Shown here in pieces: positions 1 to 9,300 of a DNA stretch of 21,948 nt. Every line of letters starts with the position of its first letter. Positions within the stretch are counted from its first letter, which is position 1. A program made the position numbers and the translations under genes. The notes beneath the pieces are model-generated. The model had not been told where the DNA came from. It did not search any database and saw only the letters and a program-made list of their open reading frames with translations. The stretch is from the NCBI GenBank assembly GCA_904501715.1, contig CAJGCD010000020.1, positions 1-21,948 on the forward strand, given 5' to 3'. Origin of the DNA: an uncultured Clostridia bacterium. GTDB taxonomy: Bacteria > Bacillota > Clostridia > Oscillospirales > CAG-272.

Positions 1-702
1 AGGATAGAATATGTAAAAGAAATATTTCATTTTTCTCTTTCCTCGTTTTCCCGAATAAAGAAGCAAAAGCGGCACAGTCAAAAGCGCGTGAAGTCTTACT
101 CCTCCATAAACCACATACAAGAGTACAGCTCCCACAGCAATACCTATCACGCTCCACTGCCCGTTCCCTATCTCTGTGTACCACTCGGGAGCATTTTGGG
201 ATGGGGGATAGAAAACACTTACGAATACAGGCGTCATGCATCCTATAAAACCGTAATCAACCCTAAATTCGTGATTGAACCAAAAGCAAAAAATAATGCT
301 TGCAATGAAAACAATACCCCACAACAGTTTAGATACAACCTTTGCTTGTTTGTCAAAAACAGCACACTTAAATTTGTCAAGAGCAAATACCATGGCTATA
401 GAAAAAGCAAAAGTTATCAAAATACAGAAGTATAGCATTCTGCTATACGCATAAAACACAATAGTATATCCGAGTCCCATCAAAAAAACAAGGAGGAAAT
501 ATTTCACTCTGTTTTTAGTGTACCTGCCCCCCTCGGCTATCATAAAAGCAAATATCGGAAACGCGAGTCTTCCTATTACCCTCAGAAACGTAGCGTCAGG
601 ATACAGCGTTACCCCCACGTGATCTATAAACATAGCTATCGCGGCTATTATTTTAAGCATATTACCGCTGAGAACACAAAATCGCGGTCTGCTTTGGGTC
701 AT
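1..702 (-). CDS. TraX-family membrane protein (C-terminus cut off by window edge)
   Basis: This is an open frame of 234 codons on the minus strand with no stop before the left edge, so the gene is partial. I translated it by hand. It begins MTQSRPRFCVLSGNMLK and has the TraX signature: FIDHVG near residues 25-30, RLAFPIFAF near 45-53, then EGGRYTKNR, and PLLLLYSGKRGKRK leading into FFYIFYP at the edge. These sit among several hydrophobic, membrane-spanning stretches. The start is chosen at 702 because a GGTGGAG ribosome site lies just upstream and because family members start shortly before LSGN-LK. TraX of the F plasmid N-acetylates pilin; the many chromosomal Firmicute homologues have no settled role, and no pilus or conjugation gene is nearby. 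It is divergent from pheST and has its own promoter. Family assignment is firm; function is unknown. Confidence 0.88.
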   Translation of the reverse strand, partial: MTQSRPRFCVLSGNMLKIIAAIAMFIDHVGVTLYPDATFLRVIGRLAFPIFAFMIAEGGRYTKNRVKYFLLVFLMGLGYTIVFYAYSRMLYFCILITFAFSIAMVFALDKFKCAVFDKQAKVVSKLLWGIVFIASIIFCFWFNHEFRVDYGFIGCMTPVFVSVFYPPSQNAPEWYTEIGNGQWSVIGIAVGAVLLYVVYGGVRLHALLTVPLLLLYSGKRGKRKMKYFFYIFYP

Positions 703-742
703 TATCTCCACCCCCGTTCAAAACAATTTCTCTGCAAAGCTA

Positions 743-771
743 ATTATACAACAAATCAAGGCTTTTTGCAA
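743..771 (-). promoter_or_regulatory. Predicted sigma-A promoter for the TraX-family gene
   Basis: On the minus strand, TTGCAA (766-771) and TATAAT (743-748) are separated by exactly 17 bases and lie about 40 bases before the start codon of the TraX-like gene. It is back to back with the pheST promoter. Confidence 0.7.
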
Positions 772-811
772 CAAATTTATAAGAAATTCGAAAGAAAATA
801 TTAAAATTCTA

Positions 812-840
812 TTGCAAAAGAAGAATATATATGATATAAT
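812..840 (+). promoter_or_regulatory. Predicted sigma-A promoter for pheST
   Basis: TTGCAA (812-817), a 17-base spacer, then a perfect TATAAT (835-840). Transcription would start near 847 and give a leader of about 300 bases that contains the T-box. Confidence 0.8.
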
Positions 841-846
841 TATTAA

Positions 847-1103
847 GTTGAATATTAAATGCGTTGATAAAGTCGGCGTTATCTTAGATATCTTGCTTCA
901 GAGAAGACCGCCTTGGGCTGTGAGCGGTCGCAAGAAAAGATATATGCCTTTCGCTTTGGAGCACTCTCCGTGAAAGCTTTTGCAGTTGTGTAGCGGCGAG
1001 CGGTTGGTCACCGTTATATGACGAGAGTGCCTGCCGCAAGGCAGGAATTTAGGTGGTACCGCGGTATATTTCCGTCCTATTATTTCATAGGACGGTTTTT
1101 TTA
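847..1103 (+). ncRNA. T-box riboswitch, tRNA(Phe)-responsive, with intrinsic terminator
   Basis: The leader of pheS carries the T-box core AGGTGGTACCGCGG at 1051-1064. It is followed by a terminator hairpin (CCGTCCTAT at 1072-1080 pairing with ATAGGACGG at 1087-1095) and a T run at 1096-1103. A stem with a GCAA loop (1030-1045) just before the T-box fits stem III. A Stem I-like region has a GACCGC/GCGGTC distal stem (about 905-929). The likely specifier on its 3' side is TTC at 950-952, a Phe codon matching the downstream genes; it is the only TTC in that part of the leader. Uncharged tRNA(Phe) would pair with the specifier and the T-box bulge, favour the antiterminator and allow transcription of pheST. 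The T-box call is very secure; the exact specifier position is inferred without folding. Confidence 0.93.
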
Positions 1104-1144
1104 TTTTGTTTTTAATTTTTTGATATATAACGAAAGGACAGAAA

Positions 1145-2158
1145 ATGAAAGAAAAGCTTAATCAGATCAGAGAAGCTGCTCTTGCAGCTATCGCCGCAGA
1201 TGATGCCGATATCGAACAGATAAGAATTCAGTATCTTGGCAAAAAAGGCGAGCTCACCTCCGTTCTTCGCGGAATGGGAGCACTTTCAAGCGAAGAAAGA
1301 CCCATCGTAGGTCAGATCGCCAACGAGGTTCGCGCAGAGGTTGAGGCAGCGCTCAGCGCAAAGGCACAGGCTCTCAAGGAGCAGGCACTTGAAAAGCAGC
1401 TCAAGGACGAAAAAATAGACGTAACTATGCCTTCTACCGCACTCGCGGTGGGTCATCTCCACCCCCTCACGCAGATACAGCGTAGAATAGAGGAGATATT
1501 TATCGGCATGGGATTTTCCATTGCCGAGGGTCCCGAGGTAGAGTTTGATTACTATAACTTCCAGGCTCTCAATATTCCCGAAAATCACCCTGCAAGAGAC
1601 ACACAGGACACATTCTATATAACCGACAATATTCTTCTTCGTTCGCAAACCTCTCCCGTTCAAGTAAGAACTATGGAAAAGCAGAAGCCTCCGATAAGAA
1701 TAATCTCCCCCGGACGAGTATTCCGTTCTGATGCCGTTGACGCAACTCACTCTCCCCTTTTCCATCAGGTTGAGGGACTTGTAGTTGACAAGGGTATCAC
1801 AATGGGAGATCTCAAGGGAATGCTTGAGACCTTCGCAAAGACACTTTTCGGCGAAGATACAAGACTTCGTTTCCGTCCTCACCACTTCCCGTTCACCGAG
1901 CCGTCGGCTGAGGTAGACGTTTCCTGCTTCGTATGTGGCGGTAAAGGCTGCAGAGTCTGCAAGAACGAGGGTTGGATCGAGATACTCGGTGCAGGTATGG
2001 TACACCCCTTTGTACTTGAAAATTGCGGAATAGACCCCAAGGTTTACAGCGGATTTGCTTTTGGTATGGGTGTTGAAAGAATTGCTATGAAGCATTATGG
2101 AATTGACGATATGAGATTGCTCTATGAAAACGACACTCGTTTCCTTGAACAGTTTTGA
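1145..2158 (+). CDS. pheS: Phenylalanine--tRNA ligase alpha subunit
   Basis: PheS is the catalytic subunit of the cytoplasmic (alpha-beta)2 phenylalanyl-tRNA synthetase, which attaches phenylalanine to tRNA(Phe) using ATP. The 337-residue product is full length. It has an N-terminal helical arm (about 1-90, tRNA binding), then the class II catalytic core. Motif 2 is seen as [19 protein letters not shown] (193-211) and motif 3 as [13 protein letters not shown] (303-315). A cysteine cluster C261-x2-C264-x4-C269-x2-C272 lies in the [14 protein letters not shown] segment, common in Firmicute PheS. A GAAAGGA ribosome site precedes the ATG. It is the first gene of the operon, 20 bases before pheT, and is controlled by the T-box leader. 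No oddities. Confidence 0.98.
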   Translation: MKEKLNQIREAALAAIAADDADIEQIRIQYLGKKGELTSVLRGMGALSSEERPIVGQIANEVRAEVEAALSAKAQALKEQALEKQLKDEKIDVTMPSTALAVGHLHPLTQIQRRIEEIFIGMGFSIAEGPEVEFDYYNFQALNIPENHPARDTQDTFYITDNILLRSQTSPVQVRTMEKQKPPIRIISPGRVFRSDAVDATHSPLFHQVEGLVVDKGITMGDLKGMLETFAKTLFGEDTRLRFRPHHFPFTEPSAEVDVSCFVCGGKGCRVCKNEGWIEILGAGMVHPFVLENCGIDPKVYSGFAFGMGVERIAMKHYGIDDMRLLYENDTRFLEQF

Positions 2159-2178
2159 TTGAGTGGAGGTAAACTGAA

Positions 2179-4569
2179 ATGAATTTATCTAAAAATTGGT
2201 TATCCGATTTCGTGGACGTTTCTGACGTTCACGTAAAGGATTATTGCGATAGAATGACTGATACCGGCTCAAAGGTTGAGGGTTATGAAATTTTGGGCGA
2301 GGATATAGAAAACGTTGTGGTTGCCCGTATCCTCTCCATAGCTCCCCACGAAAACAGCGACCACCTCCAGATATGTCAGGTCGACATAGGAGGAAAAGTA
2401 GAACAGATAGTTACAGGTGCTCAGAATATTTTTGAGGGCGCTATCGTTCCCGCTGCAATTCCCGTAGCAAATCTTCCGGGAAACGTAGTTATAAAGCCAG
2501 GAAAGCTTCGCGGCGTTGAATCCAACGGTATGCTTTGTTCTATGGGTGAGCTTAATCTGACTGAGCACGATATGCCCGGAAAAGACCCCAACGGAATTCT
2601 TATACTTGACGAAAGCTATGCCGATAAGCTTGGAATGGATATCAAGGAGGCTCTTTTACTCAACGATACTGTTGTTGAATTTGAGATAACCTCTAACCGT
2701 CCCGATTGCCTATCTGTAATTGGACTCGCTCGTGAAAGCGCGGTATCCTTTGATAAGGAATTTAAGCCTCACACACCTGTTGTAAAATGTGTTAACGACG
2801 GTGATAAGATAGCAAACTATCTTTCGGTATCTATTTCGGCTCCCGACCTCTGCCAGAGATATATGGCAAGAGTTGTAAAAAATGTAAAGATAGAGCCTTC
2901 GCCTCTTTGGCTGCGTATGCGCCTGCGCGCAAGCGGAGTTCGCCCCATAAATAATATCGTTGATATTACCAACTACGTTATGCTTGAATACGGTCAGCCT
3001 ATGCACGCTTTTGATTACTCTTGCCTTAACGGCTCGGCAATCGAGGTGCGCAGAGCGCGTGATGGCGAGCTTTTCAAGTCACTTGACGATCAAGAGCATA
3101 CCCTTGATTCCTCTATGCTGGTAATTTCCGACGCCGAGAGAGCTGTTGCCCTTGCAGGTGTAATGGGTGGCGCTAACAGCGAAATAAATGATAACACTAC
3201 TACCGTTGTATTTGAATCCGCTTGCTTCCTCGGCACATCTGTACGAGTTACCGCAAAGAAAAACGGCATGAGAACCGAAAGCTCCTCCAGATTTGAAAAG
3301 GGACTTGATCCCGAAAATTGCTTTGGTGGTCTTGAAAGAGCTTGTGAGCTAGTAGAGCTTCTTGGCGCAGGTGAGGTAGTAAATGAGCTTATAGATGTTT
3401 ATCCTACTAAAGCACAGCCCACAGTTCTTCCCCTTGACACAAAGGTTATCAATACCTTCCTTGGAATAAACATCTCCGAGGATGAGATGAAGAAGATACT
3501 GACTACCCTCGAATTCAAGATAGACGGAAACAAGATAACGCCGCCCTCCTTCCGTGCCGATATCGGTTGTATGAACGACGTTGCCGAGGAAATAGCAAGA
3601 ATATACGGATATAACAAGATACAGTCCAGCCTTATGAAAGGCGAAACCACCCAAGGCGGATATACAAAGAAGCAGAAGTTTGAAATAAACGTTGAGAACG
3701 CTATGTGCGGTATGGGCATCAATCAGATACAGACCTTCTCGTTTATAAGCCCTAAGTTCTATGATAAGGTAAGACTTCCCGCTGACAGCGCTCTCCGCAA
3801 TTCGGTAGTTATTTCCAATCCTCTGGGTGAGGATACCAGCGTTATGAGAACTGTTGCTCTTCCCTCTATTATGGAGGTAATAGCAAGAAACTGCAATTTT
3901 AACAATGAAAATGTCCGTTTGTTTGAGATAGCTACAGTATATATTCCAACAGGAACGAACACTCTTCCCGAGGAAAAGAAGGTAATTTGCTCCGCTATGT
4001 ACGGCGATTGTGATTTCTATACTATAAAGGGCGTCTGTGAGAATATTCTTAAGCTTGCAGACATAAAGAGCTTCACCGTAACTGCTATATCGTCTAACCC
4101 CTCTTATCATCCCGGCAGATGCGCGGAAATTGTTGTAGGCGGAAAATCAATAGGTATCATTGGACAGATACATCCTCTTACGGCTCAGAACTACGGAATT
4201 GATATTCCTGTTTATGCCTGCGAGCTTGATTTTGAGGCTATTTTCGAGATGATGAGCGACACAAAGCTTTATACACCTCTGCCTAAGTTCCCTGCTTCTA
4301 CACGTGACTTCTCCTTTGTTTGCGATGAATCCCTTGAGGTTGGAACTATCAAGGCTGAAATGGCTAAGGCTGGCGGAAAGCTTGTTGAGGACATTGCTCT
4401 CTTTGATATCTATCGCGGACCTCAGATTGGTGAAAACAAGAAGTCTGTTTCTCTGCGCGTTACCCTGAGAGCTGCCGACAGAACGCTTACCGTTGAAGAA
4501 GCGGAAAAGGTATCCGCTAAGATACTGGCGGGACTTGAGCGAAATCTCGGAATTTCTATTAGAGCATAA
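2179..4569 (+). CDS. pheT: Phenylalanine--tRNA ligase beta subunit
   Basis: PheT is the large subunit of phenylalanyl-tRNA synthetase. It binds tRNA and hydrolyses mischarged Tyr-tRNA(Phe). The 796 residues match the usual bacterial length. In order: an EMAP/OB-type tRNA-binding domain (about 40-150, with HENSDHLQICQVD and KLRGVESNGMLCSMGEL), the B3/B4 editing domain (about 215-385, including RPINNIVDITNYVMLEYGQP and the SRFEKGLDPE segment), B5 (about 400-475), a catalytic-like core (about 480-690) and a C-terminal anticodon-binding FDX-ACB domain starting near PKFPASTRDFSF. The start is set by GGAGG just upstream of the ATG. It follows pheS in the same T-box-controlled operon. Confidence 0.98.
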   Translation: MNLSKNWLSDFVDVSDVHVKDYCDRMTDTGSKVEGYEILGEDIENVVVARILSIAPHENSDHLQICQVDIGGKVEQIVTGAQNIFEGAIVPAAIPVANLPGNVVIKPGKLRGVESNGMLCSMGELNLTEHDMPGKDPNGILILDESYADKLGMDIKEALLLNDTVVEFEITSNRPDCLSVIGLARESAVSFDKEFKPHTPVVKCVNDGDKIANYLSVSISAPDLCQRYMARVVKNVKIEPSPLWLRMRLRASGVRPINNIVDITNYVMLEYGQPMHAFDYSCLNGSAIEVRRARDGELFKSLDDQEHTLDSSMLVISDAERAVALAGVMGGANSEINDNTTTVVFESACFLGTSVRVTAKKNGMRTESSSRFEKGLDPENCFGGLERACELVELLGAGEVVNELIDVYPTKAQPTVLPLDTKVINTFLGINISEDEMKKILTTLEFKIDGNKITPPSFRADIGCMNDVAEEIARIYGYNKIQSSLMKGETTQGGYTKKQKFEINVENAMCGMGINQIQTFSFISPKFYDKVRLPADSALRNSVVISNPLGEDTSVMRTVALPSIMEVIARNCNFNNENVRLFEIATVYIPTGTNTLPEEKKVICSAMYGDCDFYTIKGVCENILKLADIKSFTVTAISSNPSYHPGRCAEIVVGGKSIGIIGQIHPLTAQNYGIDIPVYACELDFEAIFEMMSDTKLYTPLPKFPASTRDFSFVCDESLEVGTIKAEMAKAGGKLVEDIALFDIYRGPQIGENKKSVSLRVTLRAADRTLTVEEAEKVSAKILAGLERNLGISIRA

Positions 4570-4578
4570 GGTGTTACA

Positions 4579-4782
4579 ATGGAAAAAGCAAAGCTTGACA
4601 GAATAAACGAGCTGGCAAAAAAGAAAAAGGAAGGAACTCTCACGCCCGAAGAAGCTGAGGAACGCAAGGCTCTTCACGATGAATATATTGCGGAGTTCAG
4701 ACTTTCCTTTGGCGCAATGCTCGATAACACGGTAATTCAATATCCTGACGGAACTAAAAAGTCCTTAAAGAAGGACAAATAA
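4579..4782 (+). CDS. DUF896 / YnzC-like small protein
   Basis: This 67-residue, highly charged protein has the DUF896 pattern: a helical hairpin starting KLDRINELAKKKKEGTLTPEE, then RKALHDEYIAEFRLSF, a conserved bridge, and a lysine-rich tail. The family includes Bacillus subtilis YnzC, a small two-helix cytoplasmic protein. No biochemical role is established that I can state. It starts 9 bases after the pheT stop and is followed directly by the terminator, so it is probably the third gene of the T-box operon and would be induced with pheST on phenylalanine shortage. I infer that co-regulation from position only. Confidence 0.88.
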   Translation: MEKAKLDRINELAKKKKEGTLTPEEAEERKALHDEYIAEFRLSFGAMLDNTVIQYPDGTKKSLKKDK

Positions 4783-4783
4783 T

Positions 4784-4817
4784 AAAAGAGCCTATTGCTA
4801 TGGCAATAGGCTCTTTT
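4784..4817. terminator. Bidirectional intrinsic terminator between the pheST operon and malQ
   Basis: An 11-bp perfect stem (GAGCCTATTGC at 4788-4798 with GCAATAGGCTC at 4803-4813, loop TATG) is flanked by A residues on the left and a T run on the right. It can therefore end transcripts from both converging units. Confidence 0.92.
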
Positions 4818-4818
4818 T

Positions 4819-6255
4819 CTATACTCTTGAATACAATTCGTTTATTGAATAAAAATATTTTCTGTTTACGTTGTTTAATTGATCTTGCGTAATTCTATAT
4901 GCCCAGTTATTTTTAGCTGTGCCCGGGGTATTCATCCTTGTATCCGCACCAAAAACAAAGATATCTTGAATGGGAATTATAACGGTTGCTGCGTGACTTG
5001 CAAGCATAGTATTGATTATCTTTTTGCAGCCTATGCTCCAATCCTCCTCATATCCTCCGCAGTATGCTAAAGCACGCTTACGCGTGGCTTCATCCAATTC
5101 CCAGATGTATCCAAGCAAGGTATTGTTATCATGTGTTCCCGTATATGCAATACAGTTATCTATGTAATTATGCGGAAGGTGAGGTGAGTCCTTATCACCG
5201 AGGAAAGCAAACTGAAATACTCGCATTCCCGGAAATTTGCTATATTCAAGCAAAGCGGACACTTCCGGGGTTATATCTCCAAGGTCCTCGGCAATTATGA
5301 GACGCTCTCCCGCAATCTCTCTTATTTTGTTTATAAGCGACCTTCCCGGTCCCTTTATCCATTTTCCTTCTTTGGCTGTCAGCGCGCCCTTAGGAATACT
5401 CCAATATGATTCGAATCCTCTGAAATGGTCTATTCTTACGCCGTCAAACAGAGTAAGCATATACCTGATACGCTCGCTCCACCATGCGTATCCGTCCTTT
5501 TTCATAGCCTTCCAATCGTATATGGGATTTCCCCACATCTGCCCGTCCTCCGAAAAATAATCGGGTGGACAGCCCGCAACGCATTTAGGCTGACCGTCTT
5601 TGTCAAGTAAGAACTGCGAAGGATCTGCCCATACGTCAGCGCTGTCGAGCGCAACGTATATCGGTATATCACCAATAATCTTTATTCCCTTTTCGTTGGC
5701 GTAGCCCTTAAGGTCTGCCCACTGAATAAAAAACTCATACTGTACGAATTGCCAAAAGAAAAGTATTTGAGGCTCGGAAACCTTTACAGTCCATTCCTGC
5801 CAAGGCATTCCGTTGTTGGCATCACGAAGCGCCAAAAACTCTGCCGCTTTTGAAAGACTTGGATATTTAAGAAGAAATTTCCTTACCTTTTCCTTATCTG
5901 TGAATCTTTCGGCAGCTTTTCTCAAAAGCGTAATTCGCTCTTCGTTCAGTCTGTCATATTCACAAAGATAAGGGCTATTCTGCCTTGCGTCATCCAGCTC
6001 CTCTTCACTTAAAAGACCTTTTTCTTTTAATATTTCCAAATCTATAAAATATGGATTCCCTCCGAAGGATGAATAAGATTTATAGGGCGAATTGCAATCG
6101 TCAGGCATACAGAACGGGAGCACCTGCCAATACGAAAAGCCGCAATCGCACAGAAAATCAACAAATGCTCTTGCTTCCTTACCGAATGAACCTACGGAAT
6201 ATTCGCCCGGAAGAGATGAGATATGCATTAAAACGCCCGAAGCTCTTTTAGACAT
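4819..6255 (-). CDS. malQ: 4-alpha-glucanotransferase (amylomaltase, GH77)
   Basis: MalQ is a cytoplasmic GH77 disproportionating enzyme that moves maltosyl or longer glucan units between maltodextrins, used in maltodextrin or glycogen turnover. The 478 residues fit the shorter bacterial type. N-terminal motifs are GVLMHISSLPGEYSVGSFG (7-25) and SYWQVLPF (41-48). The catalytic acids are visible: D276 in RIDHFRG (nucleophile), E323 in AEDLG (acid/base) and D376 in GTHDNNT. The GDIPIYVALDSADVWADP segment (195-212) is typical of the family. AGGAG lies nine bases before the ATG. It stands alone, downstream of the purine operon terminator and convergent with pheST. No partner glycogen or maltose genes are in the window. 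Confidence 0.96.
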   Translation of the reverse strand: MSKRASGVLMHISSLPGEYSVGSFGKEARAFVDFLCDCGFSYWQVLPFCMPDDCNSPYKSYSSFGGNPYFIDLEILKEKGLLSEEELDDARQNSPYLCEYDRLNEERITLLRKAAERFTDKEKVRKFLLKYPSLSKAAEFLALRDANNGMPWQEWTVKVSEPQILFFWQFVQYEFFIQWADLKGYANEKGIKIIGDIPIYVALDSADVWADPSQFLLDKDGQPKCVAGCPPDYFSEDGQMWGNPIYDWKAMKKDGYAWWSERIRYMLTLFDGVRIDHFRGFESYWSIPKGALTAKEGKWIKGPGRSLINKIREIAGERLIIAEDLGDITPEVSALLEYSKFPGMRVFQFAFLGDKDSPHLPHNYIDNCIAYTGTHDNNTLLGYIWELDEATRKRALAYCGGYEEDWSIGCKKIINTMLASHAATVIIPIQDIFVFGADTRMNTPGTAKNNWAYRITQDQLNNVNRKYFYSINELYSRV

Positions 6256-6285
6256 TATATAATCTCCTATTTTAAGTTTTAATTA

Positions 6286-6314
6286 ATTTTATCACAAATC
6301 CAAATAAAAATCAA
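6286..6314 (-). promoter_or_regulatory. Predicted promoter for malQ
   Basis: On the minus strand, TTGATT (6309-6314) and TAAAAT (6286-6291) are 17 bases apart. The -35 box sits inside the T-rich tail of the purine operon terminator. Confidence 0.6.
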
Positions 6315-6336
6315 TGGGGACTTTTAAAGTCCCCAT
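6303..6336 (-). terminator. Intrinsic terminator of the purine operon
   Basis: Just after the purL stop, a 10-bp stem (ATGGGGACTT at 6314-6323 pairing with AAGTCCCCAT at 6327-6336, three-base loop) is followed in the minus direction by a T-rich tract. It ends the eight-gene purine transcript and insulates malQ. Confidence 0.9.
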
Positions 6337-6341
6337 CGAGT

Positions 6342-9300
6342 TTACTTAAAATATTTAACTGCGGATTCAAATATCTTCATATCGTAGTTTCCTTCGACAT
6401 TTTGATACAGACCTTTATTATATCTTTCGGTGTGTCCCATCTTTCCAAGCACGTGTCCGTCGGGAGAAGTAATTCCCTCGATAGCGAAGCAGGAGTTGTT
6501 GGGATTGTAGAGAATATCCGCGGTAGGCTTTCCTTCAAGATCAACGTACTGGGTGGCTATCTGTCCGTTCTCGGCAAGCTTCATAATAAGCTCGTGGGAC
6601 GCGAAGAATCTACCCTCACCGTGAGATATCGGAACGGAATATACGTCACCAACGTTGACCTCGGAGAACCAAGGAGACTTGTTGGAGGCAATTCTCGTGC
6701 GTACTATTCTCGACTGATGGCGTCCAATGCTGTTGAATGTAAGAGTAGGACAGCTTTCGTCTGTGTCTATTATTTCACCGTAAGGAACAAGACCAAGCTT
6801 TATAAGTGCCTGGAAACCGTTACAGATACCGCACATAAGACCGTCGCGGTTCTTAAGAAGCTCGTTAACCTCGTTCTTTATAGCTCCGTTACGGAAGAAC
6901 GCAGTTATGAACTTACCTGAGCCATCGGGCTCGTCACCGCCTGAAAATCCACCGGGAACGAAGATTATCTGAGAATCCTTTATCTTCTTTACAAAAGCGT
7001 CAACAGAGTCGGAAACCTTCTGCGCGGAGAGGTTGTTGATAACGAATATTTCTGTTTCTGCGCCTGCTCTCATAAATGCCTTTGCGGAGTCATACTCACA
7101 GTTTGTACCTGGGAATACAGGTATAAGAACCTTGGGCTTTGCGCACTTGAGAACCGCGGGAGCAGCCTTTTCACCGTTATATGCGAATGCGGGAATATCC
7201 ATCTTGGTTTCATAAGCGTTGGTGGGATAAACTCCCTCGAGTACGTTCTCGTAATCGGCATAGAGCTTGTTAAGCTCTACAACATCATTTCCGTAAACTA
7301 TTTCTCCCTTACCCGTAGTGGTACCAAGGAAGGTTCCGTCAACCTCTGTGCCATCAGCAAGCTCGAGCACGAAGGAGCCGTAGGAATAACCGAATATCTC
7401 CTCAAGAGATACCTTATCCGAGAACTTAAATCCAAGTCCGTTACCAAAGCACATCTTCATCACAGCTTCAGCTACACCGCCGTATGTAGGGGTATATACA
7501 GCAAGAAGCTTACCCTCTGCCGTAAGTGCAGAAACCTTATCAAAGAGCTTGAGCAAGGACTCAGCCTTAGGCAAACCGTCAGCATCATATTCGGGTCTGA
7601 GCCATACTACACGGCTGCAAGGAACCTTAAATTCGGCACTGGTTACGGTTTGGGTCTTGCCCGTGGTTACCGCAAAGGATACCAGTGTGGGAGGAACGTC
7701 TATATCCTCAAAGCTTCCGCTCATAGAGTCCTTTCCTCCAATAGCGGCGATACCCAAGTCGGTCTGTGCTTTGAAAGCTCCAAGAAGCGCCGAGAATGGC
7801 TTGCCCCAACGCTTAGCCTCTTTTCTGGGCTTTTCAAAGTATTCCTGGAAGGTCAGATAAGTATCCTCAAAGTTAGCGCCGCCCGCAATCAGCTTGGATG
7901 CAGACTCAACTACTGCAAGATAAGCTCCGTGGTAGGGGCTCTTTTCGGAAATGAAGGGGTTGTATCCCCAAGCCATAAAGGAGCAGGTATCGGTATCCTT
8001 CTTTTCAACAGATACCTTGTTTACCATTACCTGAGTAGGTGTACTCTGGTTCTTTCCTCCAAAAGGCATAAGAACGCTTCCTGCGCCGATGGTGGAGTCA
8101 AATCTCTCGCTAAGACCTCTCTTAGAGCATACGTTAAGATCCTTTGCGAGATCTGTGAGCATATCCCCAAAGCTTCCCTCTACCTTCTTAGCAAAGCTTT
8201 CTGGCTTAGCGGCAGTAATATCGATATGCTTTTCAGCGCCGTTAGAGTTAAGGAACTCACGGGAAATATCAACTATAACCTTATCGTTCCACTTCATTAC
8301 GAGTCTGGGAAGCTCGGTAACACGAGCAACTACAGTTGCCTCAAGGTTTTCGGACTCAGCAAGCTTCTTGAACTGCTCAACGTCCTTTGCTTCAACAACA
8401 ACAGCCATTCTCTCCTGAGATTCACTTATTGCAAGTTCTGTACCATCAAGTCCCTCATATTTCTTAGGTACTGCATTAAGATTTATCTCGATTCCGTCTG
8501 CAAGCTCGCCGATAGCAACAGATACACCGCCTGCTCCAAAGTCGTTACAACGCTTTATAAGTCTTGTAGCCTCTCCGTTGCGGAAAAGTCTTTGAAGCTT
8601 ACGCTCCTCGGGAGCATTACCCTTCTGTACCTCAGCTCCGCAGGTCTGGAGAGAGTCGAGGGTGTGGGATTTGGAAGAACCGGTAGCTCCGCCGCATCCG
8701 TCACGTCCTGTTCTACCGCCAAGAAGAACTATAATATCTCCGTCTGCGGGAACCTCGCGTCTTACGTTTTCTGCGGGAGCAGCTGCTATAACAGCACCGA
8801 TCTCCATACGCTTTGCTACGTATCCGTCGTGATAAAGCTCGTCAACGATTCCGGTTGCAAGTCCTATCTGGTTACCGTAGGAAGAATATCCTGCGGCAGC
8901 GGTAGAAACTATCTTTCTCTGGGGAAGCTTACCGGGTATGGTTTCGCTGATAGGCTTTCTGGGGTCAGCCGCACCTGTTACACGCATTGCACCGTAAACG
9001 TAAGAACGTCCCGAGAGCGGGTCTCTGATAGCTCCGCCGATACATGTAGCCGCACCACCGAAGGGCTCTATCTCGGTAGGATGGTTATGGGTCTCGTTCT
9101 TAAAGAGAAGCAACCAATCCTCTTCCTTACCATCTATATTAACCTTTATCTTTACTGTACAAGCGTTTATCTCCTCGGACTCGTCAAGCTTGTCAAGCTT
9201 ACCCTGCTTCTTAAGATATTTAGCGGCAAGAGTGCCGATATCCATAAGATTTATGGGCTTTGTTCTTCCAAGCTCCTTTCTTGCGGCGAGATAATCGTTA

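Noticed and set aside
88..435. A plus-strand open frame near the left edge that could be read as a small gene
   Set aside because: It is antisense to the TraX-family gene, which has a continuous 234-codon frame with family motifs at both ends, a promoter and a ribosome site.
703..1144. Possible hidden small gene in the 440-base gap before pheS
   Set aside because: The gap is accounted for by two divergent promoters and the T-box leader; no credible ribosome site plus open frame is present.
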